DNA from: Pachyseris speciosa
Lineage: Eukaryota > Cnidaria > Anthozoa > Scleractinia > Pachyseridae
Reading direction: 5' to 3'
Assembly: GCA_016490735.1 (NCBI GenBank)
Contig: JAEMWC010002058.1
Location: 1-64,000, forward strand
Length of the DNA stretch: 64,000 nt
The notes below the pieces were generated by a model. That model was not told where the DNA came from. It searched no databases and was given only the letters and a program-made list of their open reading frames with translations. This document shows positions 8,156 to 18,800 of this stretch, piece by piece; position 1 is the stretch's first letter; each line of letters starts with the position of its first letter. The translations under genes were made by a program, and so were the position numbers.

Positions 8156-11100
8156 ATGGAAAAAATTATCGAAACTAGTAGTAATATGGACGAGAAAAGT
8201 CTCAAAAAATTGAGCAAATCCAAGCTAATCAAATTGCTGTTGAAGCAGCAGAAAAAGCCTAAAGTTATTATAGTTGATGACACAAAACCTGTACCTAAAC
8301 CAAGAACAAGACCAATTCCTGCCCCAAGGACGAAAAGACCAACTGTGAAAGAATTGATTGATTATTTTGAGAGGAAAAGATTACCAGCTCCACCAAAAGA
8401 ATGGTTGGAAGAAATAGAGCAATTGAAAAAGAGACCGATCCCAGCCCCCAGAACCAAACAGCAGAGACCAACACCTACACCCAGGACTAAGATAGAGCAA
8501 ACAGAGAAAGCTCTGAAGGGCTTCACAAAATCTTTTGAAATCGGTATAAAAAATAACAAAGACCCGCTTGCGCAACTGCAAAACACAAGAAAGGCTGTTG
8601 CATATAATATTATAAAATTGTTGAATGAAATGAAAGGACTGAAATTCGTTGAAACGCTTAAGGTAATATTTGCAAAAATGACTGACGGAGAAATAGAATA
8701 CAAAACCGCATATTTCAACAGTGTAGCTCAAACAATTGTGAATAATCTGGAAGTAACTGAATCACTACAGTTGTCAAAAGACCAAATAATGAATAAGATT
8801 GCAGTTTGGGTATCTGAAGGTTCAGGTTGGACTGTTGATTCAGTTGATAGTCATTATCTTAATGTTGTGAAATATGCGCCAATGAAGGGCTCCTCATACA
8901 TTAAACTACCGAATGAACTCAGAAACAGTGCAAAGGGTTTAATTAACTTGAAAAATGAGGATAATGAATGCTTCCGATGGTGTCACATCAGACACCTGAA
9001 CCCACAAGAGAAATACCCACAGAGGATTAAAAAAGTTGACAAAAAATACATTGAAAAATTGGATTATACAGGGATTGAATTCCCAGTTGCAACCAAGCAT
9101 TACAACAAGATTGAAAAACAAAATGAGATCAACATCAATGTTTTTGGTTATGAGAATAGACAGCCATATCCAATTTTTGTTTCAAAAGAGAAATATACAG
9201 ACTGCTTGAATCTGCTTCTAATAACTGAAAATGAAAACAAGCATTATGTGCTGATCAAAGATTTCAATAAGTTTATGTACAATCAAACAAAGCACAAAGA
9301 AAGAAAACATTTTTGTATGCACTGTCTTCAATGCTTCAGCTCTGAAAGGGTGTTGAATAATCACAAGGACAACTGCATGCAAGTAAATGGCACACAGGCA
9401 ATAAAAATGCCAAACAAAGATAACAGCATACTGAAATTCAACAACTTTCATAAACAACAGCGGGTACCATTTGTTATATATGCTGACTTTGAGGCCATCA
9501 CTGAGAAAATACATGGTTGTCAACCCAACAGTGATAAATCATATACTGAAGCCTATCAGAAGCATACTGACTGTGGCTACGGCTATAAAGTTGTTTGTTG
9601 CTATGACGATAAATACAGCAAACCAGCAGCAATATACAGGGGTGAAAAGGCTGTGTACAAATTTATGGAAGCTATGCTTGAGGAGGTCAAATATTGCAAG
9701 AATGTTGTGAAAAAAAATTTTAACAAACCATTGAAAATGACTAAAGATGATGAAGAGAAATTCCGAAAAGCCAAAGTTTGTCACATCTGTGATAAGAAAT
9801 ACACTGACAAAGATATCCGAGTCCGAGATCATTGTCACATCACTGGTAAATACAGAGGTTCTGCTCACCAAGATTGTAATCTGAAACTCAGAGTGAACCC
9901 AGAAGTTATAAAAAATACCAGTCATATTTCACAATCTAAGAGGCTATGATAGTCATTTTATTATGCAGGAGATTGGAGCTATTGTTAAGAAGCACACTTA
10001 CAAAAACAAGAAAGGTGAAGACTGTCAAATGAATATCAATGCTATCCCAAATAACATGGAGAAGTATATGGCTTTCATGCTTGGCAACCACTTGACCTTC
10101 ATTGATAGTTTCCAGTTCATGAGCTCCAGTTTGGAAAAACTTGTAGGCAATCTACCTAGAGAAGCCTTAAAATACACCTCACAAGAGTTTAAGGGAAAGG
10201 ATCTTAATCTGATGGCACAGAAAGGTGTTTATCCTTACGACTACATGGACAGTTTCGATCAATTCAATCAGAAGCTGCCATCAAAAAATGAATTCTATAG
10301 CATACTGAGTGATGAGCATATATCAGATGAAGACTATACACATGCTCAGACAGTGTGGGAAACATTCTCTTTGAAAAACATGGGTGATTATCATGACCTG
10401 TACCTTAAAACAGATGTACTCCTACTGGCTGATGTATTTGAAAACTTCAGAAAAACATGCCTTGAGTACTATAAACTGGACCCGTGTCACTATTTCACAT
10501 CTCCCGGTTTATCTTGGGACGCCATGCTAAAAATGACTGACATAAAATTAGAATTGATGACAGACATTGATATGTTCCAGTTCATTGAAAAGGGTATGCG
10601 TGGAGGAATCAGCTATATAGCCAACCGTTACGGTAAAGCAAATAATAAATACATGAAAGAGTATAATGAGAAGGCGCCCTCTAAGTATATCATGTATCTT
10701 GATGCTAACAATCTTTACGGTTGGGCTATGAGTCAATATTTACCAACCGGTGGTTTCAAATGGTTGACACAAAAACAGATCAATAATTTAGACCTGTCTG
10801 TCTATAAAGAAGATAGTGCAAATGGTCTGATACTTGAAGTTGACCTCAGATACCCCAAGAGTTACATGATCTACATAATGACTACCCACTGGCACCGGAA
10901 AAGGTCAAAGTGATTGGGGACATGCTATCAGATTATTGTAAAAACATAGCGAAGAAATATAAAATATCAACTGGTCTGGTACATAAACTGATACCAACAT
11001 TAAGCAACAAAGAAAAATACGTGCTCCATTACAGAAACCTCCAATTATATACTGATCTCGGTTTGAAAATAACTAAAATCCATCGAGTGTTAGAATTCAA

Positions 11101-11956
11101 TCAGTCCGCGTGGCTTAGGCAATATATTGATTTCAATACTGAAAAACGTAAGAATGCTAAAAATGCTTTTGAGAAAGACTTTTTCAAGCTGATGAATAAC
11201 AGTGTATTTGGCAAAACGATGGAAAACCTAAGAAAGCGAGTAGACGTCAGATTGGTGACTGATGAGGAGAAGCTATTGAAATTAGCCAGTAAACCGACAT
11301 ATGTTAGCAGTAAAATCTTCGATCAAAATCTAGTAGCTGTTCATAAGATAAAAGAAACACTCACCCTGAACAGGCCGGCATATGTGGGTATGTGTATTCT
11401 AGACCTTAGCAAGACACTGATGTACGATTTCCATTACAACTACATCAAAGAGAAATATGGAGATGAAGCAAAATTATTATTCACAGACACAGACTCACTG
11501 ACATATGAAATTGGAACCCATGACATCTATAGAAATTTCTGGAAGGATAAAAATAAATTTGACAACAGTGAATATCCTGAAAGCTCGCCATTCTCCGATA
11601 AGACCAATAAAAAAGAAATCGGTAAGATGAAAGATGAGACTGCTGGAGTCCCAATATGTGAATTCATAGGACTGAGATCGAAGATGTATAGCTATATTAA
11701 AGATGATCAGAAAGGAGGGAAGACAGCAAAAGGTATTAGGAAGAATATTATTAAGAATGACATTAAACATGAAAATTATAAAGAGACACTATTTGATAAT
11801 AAACAGATGCATCATAGAATGAAAACAATTAGAAGTCAGAACCATCAACTTGGAAGTTATGAGATAAATAAAGTATCACTCAGCTGCTTTGACGATAAGC
11901 GGTATATTCATGATAATGGCGTGACAAGCTTTGCTTATGGACATTTTAAAATCTAG
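8156..11956 (+). pseudogene. Protein-primed type B DNA polymerase of the Maverick, two frameshifts
   Basis: Replicates the linear element genome. The N-terminal ~100 residues carry four Pro-rich repeats of the type PIPAPRTK, perhaps SH3-ligand-like. Then follow a Cys/His finger (HFCMHCLQCF...HKDNC, about 9310-9375), the exonuclease motif (YADFEAITE, about 9480-9505), an endonuclease-VII-like Cys/His module (CHICDKKY...RDHCHITGKYRG, about 9780-9880), motif A (DANNLYGWAMS, about 10700), motif B (NNSVFGKTM, about 11195) and motif C (DTDSL, about 11488). One extra A in an A-run near 9910 and a deletion near 10850-10860 break the frame into three pieces. The second copy is uninterrupted at both places, so these breaks are secondary. 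Confidence 0.92.
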
Positions 11957-12170
11957 CTGTTGACGTCACGCCATATGATTTTTGTGAGTTTTAAAATACT
12001 GCCCTCTTTGGGGGGTTTCCCTTTCGAATGAGTCATCAAACTACGTCAGATTTTTCGCTTTTTACACATGCGTATTATTTTTTATCTTTGTAAATTTCAT
12101 TTATGTACCACAAGCATAAAAATGAAAATACAAACGAATATATAAGGGTTGTTTCACACAGATAAAGCGT

Positions 12171-12283
12171 GGCTTGTATACAGAGTATACTAACGATTGG
12201 AAAAAGCGGGGGCCTTTCGTTAGCGAAATGTATACAAGCCACCCCATGGAATAATGAAAAACCCCCGCCGTTATTCCATGGGT
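12171..12283. repeat. Nested inverted repeats in terminal region
   Basis: GGCTTGTATA near 12172 pairs with TATACAAGCC near 12231, and CCCATGGAATAA (from 12243) pairs with TTATTCCATGGG (to 12283), enclosing a C-rich loop. Conserved at 57158-57270 in the other copy. Confidence 0.75.
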
Positions 12284-12346
12284 TGAAAAAATAAAAAATG
12301 AAAAATAAAAAAAAATGAAAAATAAAAAAAATGAAAAATAAATAAT

Positions 12347-12437
12347 CACCCTTAGATGGTGTCGGATTGTTGGGTAGAGCTATAGTGAAAGCTTAGGCTT
12401 TGACAGAAGTGCCGGTTCAATCTCAAGCCGGAGGGTG
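12347..12437 (+). ncRNA. Candidate tRNA-like structured RNA with Pol III-type boxes
   Basis: The 91-base segment is closed by CACCCT (12347) and AGGGTG (12437), six perfect pairs. It contains an A-box-like GTTGGGTAGAGC near the D-arm position, a small central hairpin (AAGC/GCTT type) and a B-box-like GGTTCAATCTC (10 of 11 to GGTTCRANYCC). The T-stem is not canonical, so I do not call it a tRNA. The other copy has the same elements at 57027-57115. It could be a Pol III transcript of the element, comparable in position-independent terms to adenovirus VA RNA; that is speculation. Confidence 0.4.
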
Positions 12438-12570
12438 AAAAAACAAATAAACAAATAATTGGCCCCAAGAGGGTCTGATAGGGCCAGAGCGGAGTGGAGG
12501 TGGGAAAGACATAAATGATAGTGCTCTGGTGGTGTGGAGGTGGGAATTCAAAAAAACAAAACAAAAAAAC

Positions 12571-12626
12571 CTCTCATGAGGGACGGGTGGTGATTCAAAT
12601 TCCAAATTAAGTCCCTCATGAGAGGT
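12571..12626. repeat. 15-bp inverted repeat hairpin in terminal region
   Basis: CCTCTCATGAGGGAC and GTCCCTCATGAGAGG flank 26 bases and are perfectly complementary; each arm also contains a TCATGA core palindrome. The same hairpin is at 56839-56894. Confidence 0.85.
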
Positions 12627-12760
12627 TCTGGTGGCCACCAGTTTTGCTATTTTTTTTCTGCAGCTATAGGCGATGACTCATTCCCTGTTTTCCGAGAATG
12701 TCACGCTTGGTGATTTTTCCGAGAATGTCACGCATTTTATGAAGTGTGCTGACCTTGGTT

Positions 12761-12985
12761 CCATCAGATTGAACAACTATAGATTACATCAAATTAAATA
12801 ACTATATATTCCATCAAATTAAATAACTATATATTCCATCAAATTAAATAACTATATATTCCATCAAATTAAATAACTATATATTCCATCAAATTAAATA
12901 ACTATATATTCCATCAAATTAAATAACTATATATTCCATCAAATTAAATAACTATATATTCCATCAAATTAAATAACTATATATT
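12761..12985. repeat. Nine 25-bp iterons next to the Maverick end
   Basis: Unit CCATCAAATTAAATAACTATATATT in nine head-to-tail copies; the first two (12761, 12786) are slightly diverged and the rest essentially identical. They abut the conserved terminal sequence. The other copy has eight. Confidence 0.95.
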
Positions 12986-13066
12986 CCAGAATACGAGACC
13001 AGAAGGCAGTAGTAGTTTGGGGAAAACGAGATCAAATGATTTCGTACCCCCAAACACTATACTACT
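12986..13066. repeat. Terminal sequence of the Maverick (right end of left copy)
   Basis: These 81 bases, ending ...CACTATACTACT, match in inverted orientation 56422-56502, after which (TGCGCG here, ATTTT there) the two loci differ, defining the boundary. The flank after 13066 is host DNA. The 6-bp target duplication cannot be checked because the opposite end is not in the window. Confidence 0.85.
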
Positions 13067-15400
13067 TGCGCGCACACGAGAGCGCGCCAAATGATACCAT
13101 AATTATAAATTATGCGCAGTAAGGATACGCCATGCAGTAGGCTAATTTTGAATTGTGGAAGAACAAAAGGACCAAGTCGAGGTTCAGATGAATAATTTGC
13201 AATTTTTTTTTGTTAACAACAAAGGAAAACGAAAATGATTCCCCTGAACCTCGACGTGGTTCTTTTCTTTTCGACAATTCGAAACTCACCTATTGTGACG
13301 AATCACCTTAAGTCAACAAGAATCAACTGTTGACCAACTTAACTACCTCGTAGTTGAAACATGCCTGTGCGGACGCCTACATAAACGTAATTAGCTCATT
13401 TTAAAACACCGAACGTGTTGGAAACCGATGACCATCAGAACCGTTAAATTGAACAGGTACACTCGACTTTCGTTTTGGAGTATGCTTGTGCTGGTAAAAC
13501 CAGGCGTGTTATTTTAACAGTGGCTAGGATTTTGTTTTATGTACAGACAAGCCTTCACATGCTAAAATTAAGTGAAGCCAAAAGGAATTCAACTGTGGCA
13601 GCCAATATACAGGCAATGTGGCTAAATAACGGGAAATTTGTTAAATTATGACGGTGAAAATAAAAAGTTAGGGATAATTTGGCCCCGCTTTGTACCATTC
13701 TGGAACTGAATTTAGATTAAGTCGACATGGGGACTGTATTCCACAAATTACAATTGCAATATGTTGACATGTGGCTCATGTGGTAAAAGTATATATTAAG
13801 GCATCAGTCATTTTTCCTTGAGCGATTATCGCCAGATGTAACTCTTAGAGCACGAACTCTGCTGAAGGCTTATTTTGCTTCCAATAAAACGTTTGCGAGT
13901 GCTTAGAAGCTCAATTGGAAAAGGGAACTGCTTTGGAATCCTTACTCGGGTAAGTCATTTGAGCTGAATCAAATATAAATACGGACAGTTGTTTCGTTTA
14001 GATATTTTTGATCCTGATGTGGTGATCAACCCGTTACAAACAGTCAGTGGAATCAAAGTTGTTTAGAATCGTTGTTAGCGAAGTAAGGCTGTTGTCTAAG
14101 CGGTTTTCATCTTCATGTTTCATCGTAAATATTGTGAACTGAAAGACTCTAAAAACAGTCCTCCATGAAAGCAAGTTGATAAGAAAATAGGAGCTTCAGT
14201 TGACGACGAAGGGAATCTCGCTGTTTTTAAATTATAAGGATACCCGGATTTTGTCCCGAAATTGAAAATACCAGAATTTTCATGATCGAATCAGTTAGAC
14301 TAGAATGAACATTTTTGCAAAATAACGGGAGGAAACGCTGTTTTACTTTTTAAAAGAATTACGAAAAACTATTTTTGTGATGCTGTTATGGCTAATTATG
14401 CGCTGACAAGTTTCTGCCAACAGTTCTGTCGCCGCTATAAGCTAATATTCACCGCAAGTCGCGTGAAAAATATGAACTCGTAGCCGTGCATTTCATCACA
14501 ATAAAACAAGCGTGCACCCAAGCCTTCCTTCTAATCGCCTTCGGTATCATTACTTTTTCCAGAAAAATTATCTTAGCTCTACTGTGTTTATTGTCGTGAT
14601 GTCCTCGCGAAAGCGCAAGAAAAAGTCGCGGTGTCAATTTACATCGGCAAAGGAGCCCAAACGGCGAAGGAGCGACAGAATACCCTTCAGAGATGACCGT
14701 GCACACAGTCTCGCTACAATCGATTGCGGCTCATATTTTAATCAAGAAAAATTGTTAAAGTAACTGGATGGCGAGAAGCTAGAAGAGAGTCATTTACTCT
14801 TTCACCATGAGCAGATTCGTAACACCCAGACGCACTAGTATCAAGCTGGGAAATGGTTTTCCGTCTTTTTCTCTATAAAATTAAATAAAATCTCGGTGAA
14901 GGGTGAACATTTTAAGCTCGTTTTCCCGCATCCTCTGACCGATTAGGCGGCAAACCGGCACGAATGTTTTAAGATACGTCCTTTGCAATAAGCTGTCGGC
15001 TTTTTTGAAATTCGCTTCAGTTTAAATTTATGGCCTGTTTTGTGGAAGGATACGTGAACACTTTTAGTGTCAATCTTCAGGGGGGTGTAAGGAAAAAACA
15101 AAGAAAAAATGGAAAAATCGCAGCGGAGGAAATGTGAGGAAACATTACCGAAGTCAACTGTGTCGCTCCAAATTCTCGCGTGGGGAAACGAACGTGATTA
15201 AGGCGCAGCCTTGGATTCGCTTTCCCTCTTAATATATATTACGCGTTTTCTTTTTCTACAATTTTGATCTCGGCTTTCAATTCTAAAAATAATAAGCTTT
15301 CAGAAAATGTATAGGTTGCCGGAGTTTCCTCTGCGAGCGCTCATTTAAAAGCTCTGTTTCTAACTATGGTCATTTTGGGTATCCTAATACCTTAAGAAGC
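13067..15400. other. Host intergenic DNA with no gene recognised
   Basis: Apart from one inverted-repeat element (13136-13293) I find no coding exon with family resemblance. A basic 83-codon frame at 14512-14763 (RKRKKKSRC) has no recognisable domain, splice context or partner and is treated as chance. Confidence 0.5.
13136..13293. repeat. MITE-like inverted repeat
   Basis: Arms 13136-13187 (TAGGCTAATTTTGAATTGTG to GTCGAGGTTCAG) and 13244-13293 (CTGAACCTCGACGTGG to ACCTATTG) are imperfect complements around an AT-rich centre. Non-coding; likely a short DNA-transposon derivative. Confidence 0.7.
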
Positions 15401-15411
15401 GCTATTGTGTT

Positions 15412-15740
15412 TACGACTCTCGCGAATCGACTTCCGGTGAGACGATTCGACTGCCACACAGACGAATCGATCGATTCGAATCGAATCGAGTCGAATCGAC
15501 AACGTATTCCACCCTCCCTGTTGCCTTGCAGCGGTATTGATCATGAGTCTAAGCCGAATCGACTTGCGGTGAGACGATTCGACTGCAAACACAGACAAAT
15601 CGATCATATCGAGTCGAATCGACAACGTATTCCACCCTCCCCGTTGCTTTCAACGGTATTCTGTCTAAGACTTTCGCGAATCGACTTCCGGTAACACGAT
15701 TCGTCTCCTAACATAGACGAATCGCCTCGATTTGGGTCTA
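15412..15740. repeat. TCGA-rich tandem repeat, about 121-133 bp units
   Basis: Three decaying copies begin at GAATCGACTT (15423, 15556, 15677) and share GACGATTCG, AATCGACAACGTATTCCACC and a GGTATT end. The first unit contains a run of GATTCGAATCGA-type words that is self-complementary. No coding content. Confidence 0.8.
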
Positions 15741-15864
15741 TTGGACAACAGTTGAATTTTAAGCAGGAATATAAGTGGACCGGTAGATCAGCTTTGAAAA
15801 GACTGCTCAACATGGATGAACACAATGCATAAATTTACAATCACTCAATTCACAAAGGGCCTTA

Positions 15865-18800
15865 TGTTCCTGTGTGCCCACAGTTTCCCTGTGCCCACTG
15901 TTCCTCTGTACCCAACGTTCCTCTGTGCCCAGTCTTCCTCTGTGCCTACTGGCCCTCTGTGCCCACAGTTCCTCTATGCCCACTGCTCCCATGTGCCTTA
16001 GGCTCCTCTGTGCTTTCTGTTCCTCCGTGTCCAATGTTCCTCTCTGTGCCCAACGTTCCTCTGTGCCAAGAGTTCCTATGTGACTACTGCCCCTCTGTGA
16101 CCACTGTTCCTCTGTGCCCTATCTTCCTCTGTGCTTTCTGTTCCTCTGTGCCAAATGTTCCTCTCTGTGCCCACTGTTCCTTCATGGCCACTGTTCCTCT
16201 ATTCCCACTGTGCCGCCTCTTCCTCTGTGATCACTGTTACTCTGTGCCCACTGTTCCTCTCTGTCCGCAATTCCTATGTGCCCACTGTTCCCGTGTGCCC
16301 ACTGTTCCTCTCTGTCCAGTGTTCCTCTGTACCCATCGTATCTCTGTGCCCACTGTTCCTCTGTGCCCACTATTTCCTTTTACCAACTGTACCTCTGTTC
16401 CCACTGCACCTCTGTGCCCACTATTCCACTGTGCCCACTATTTCCCTTTAGCAACTGTTCCTCTGTGCCCACTGTTCCTTTGTGCCCACTGCACCTCTGT
16501 GCCCAATGTTCCTCTCTGTGACCATTGTCCTTCATGCCCACTGCACCTCTGTGCCTACTGTTCCTCTCTGCCCACTGTTCCCCTGTACCCACTGTACCTC
16601 TGTGCCCACTGTTCCTCTGCGCCCACTATTTCCCTTTACAAACTGTACCTCTGTGCACACTGCACCTCTGTGCCCACTATTCCTCTGTGCCCACAATTTC
16701 CCCTTACCAACTGTACATCTGTGCCCACTGTTCCTTGTGCCCAAAGCACCTCTGTGCCCAATGTTCATCTCTGTGCCCATTGTCCGTCATGCGCACTGCA
16801 CCTCTGTGCCTGCTGTTCCTCTGTGCCCACTGTTCCCCTGTACCCACTGAACCTCTGAGACCACTGCACCTCTGTACCCACCGTACCTCTGTACCCACTG
16901 TACCTTTGTGCCCACTGCACCTCTAAGCCAAATGTACCTCTGTGCCCACTGTTCCTCTGTGCCCCCTGTTCCTCTGTACCCACTGTATCTCTGTGGCCAC
17001 TTTTCCTCTGTGCACACTGTATCTCTGCGCCCACTGTTTCTCTGCACCAACTTTACATCTCTGCCCGCTGTTCCCCAGTACCCACTGTACCTCTGTGCCC
17101 ACTGTTTCTTGGTGCCTACTGTTCCTCTGTGCCCAATGTTCCTCTGTGCTTTCTGCTCCTCTGTGCCCATTGTTCCTCTCTGTGCCCACTGTTCCTTCAT
17201 GCCCACTGTTCCTCTATTCCCACTGTTCCTCTGTGGCCACTGTTCCTCTGTGATCACTGTTACTCTGTGCCCACTGTTGCTCTGTGTCCGGAATTGCTAA
17301 GTGCCCACTGTTCCTTTGTGCCCACTGGTCCTCTGTGCCCACTGTACCTCTGTGCCCACTGTTCCTCTGTACTCTCTGTACCCACTTTAACTCTGTGCCC
17401 TGTGTACCTCTGTACCCACTATACCTGTGTACCCACTGTTCCTCAGTTGCCGTTGTACCTCTGGACCCACTGTAGCTCTCTGCCCACTGTTCGTCTGTAC
17501 CAACTGTACCTCTATTCCCACTGTTCCTCTTTGCCATCTGTACCTCTGTGCCCACAGGTCCTCTGTACCCACTGTTCCTCTGTACCCACTATACCTCTGT
17601 GCCCACTGTTCCTCTGTGCCCACAGTTCCTCTGTACCCATTGTACCTCTGTACCCACTGTACCTCTGTGCCCACCGTACCTCTGTGCCCACTGTTCCTCT
17701 GTACCCACTGTACCTCTGTACCAACTGTTCCTCTGTACGCACTGTACCTCTGTACCCACTGTACCACTGTACCCACTGTTAATCTCTACCCACTGTACCT
17801 CTGTGCCCACTGTACCTCTGACCCGACTGTACTTCTGTACCCAGTGTACCTCTGTACTTACTGTGCCTCTGTGCCCATTGTACCTCTGTACCCACTGTAC
17901 CAACTGTTCCTCTCTACCCATTGTACCTCTGTGGCCACTGTTCCTCTGTGCCAACTGTACCTCTCTGCCCACTGATCCTCTGTGCCCACTGTACCTCTGT
18001 GGCCACTGTTCCTCTCTACCCACTGTACCTCTGTACCAACTGTACCTCTGTGCCCACTGTACCTCTGTGCCCACTGTTCCTCAGTGCCCGCTGTACCCCC
18101 GTACCCACTGTAGCTCTGTGCCCACTTTTTCTCTGTACCCACTGTACCTCTGTTCCCAATGGTCCTCTTTGCCATCTGTACCTCTGTGCCCACTGGTCCT
18201 CTGTGCCCACTGTACCTCTGTGCCCACTGTTCCTCTGTACCCTCTGTACCCACTTTAACTCTGTGCCCTGTGTACCTCTGTACCCACTATACCTGTGTAC
18301 CCACTGTTCCTCAGTTGCCGTTGTACCTCTGTACCCACTGTAGCTCTGTGCCCACTGTTCGTCTGTACCAACTGTACCTCTGTTCCCACTGTTCCTCTTT
18401 GCCATCTGTACCTCTGTGCCCACAGGTCCTCTGTACCCACTGTACCTCTGTACTCACTGTTCCTCTGTACCCACTGCACCTCTGTGCCCACTGTTCCTCT
18501 GTGCCTACTGTTCCTCTGTACCCACTGTACCTCTGTACCCACTGTTCCTCTGTACCCACTGTACATCTGTACCCACTCTATCTCTCTGCCCACAGTACCT
18601 CTGTGCCCACTGTTCCTCTGTACCCACTGTACCTCTGTACCCACTTTTCCTCTATACGCACTGTACGTCTGTACGCACCGTTCCTCTGTACCCCCTGTTC
18701 CTCTCTACCCACTCTACCTTTCTGCCCACTGTACCTCTGTACCCACTGTACCTCTGTACCCAGTGTTCCTCTTGACCCACTGTACCTTTGTGCCCACTGT

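Larger units (their letters stand above)
1..13066 (+). mobile_element. Maverick/Polinton (adintovirus-like) element, left copy, 5' part outside window
   Basis: A large self-synthesising DNA transposon or endogenised adintovirus-like element. It carries the diagnostic Maverick set: FtsK/HerA-type packaging ATPase, major and minor capsid proteins, adenain-like protease, retroviral-type integrase with chromodomain and protein-primed type B polymerase. The right terminus is placed at 13066 because the last 81 bases (12986-13066) match, in inverted orientation, the terminus of a second copy at 56422, and the match stops there; the end reads AGTAGTATAGTG outward-in, agreeing with the AG start known for Polinton termini. 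The left terminus lies outside the window. Frameshifts in the ATPase, capsid genes, protease, PLA2 gene, Bro-N gene and polymerase show that this copy is inactive. Confidence 0.93.
11957..13066. repeat. Non-coding terminal region of the Maverick (left copy)
   Basis: About 1.1 kb between the polymerase stop and the element end, without a credible gene. It contains, in order, a CRE-like TGACGTCA (11961), nested inverted repeats, a tRNA-like segment, a long hairpin, duplicated GAGAATGTCACGC words, nine 25-bp iterons and the terminal sequence. The same order occurs at 56422-57483 in the other copy. It probably carries replication and terminal-recognition signals; ORFs on the minus strand here are chance readings. 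Confidence 0.8.

Noticed and set aside
8362..9925. Minus-strand ORFs of 100-128 codons opposite the polymerase
   Set aside because: Shadows of the polymerase gene; the plus strand carries catalytic motifs in order.
12101..12638. ORFs of 70-82 codons on the minus strand of the terminal region (also 56825-57339)
   Set aside because: Run through hairpins and AT tracts and have no family resemblance; frames differ between the two copies.
12781..12985. CRISPR-like array
   Set aside because: The 25-bp units are contiguous with no spacers, in a eukaryotic transposon terminus.
14512..14763. Basic 83-codon ORF
   Set aside because: Short, no domain, no splice context; Lys/Arg runs are common by chance.
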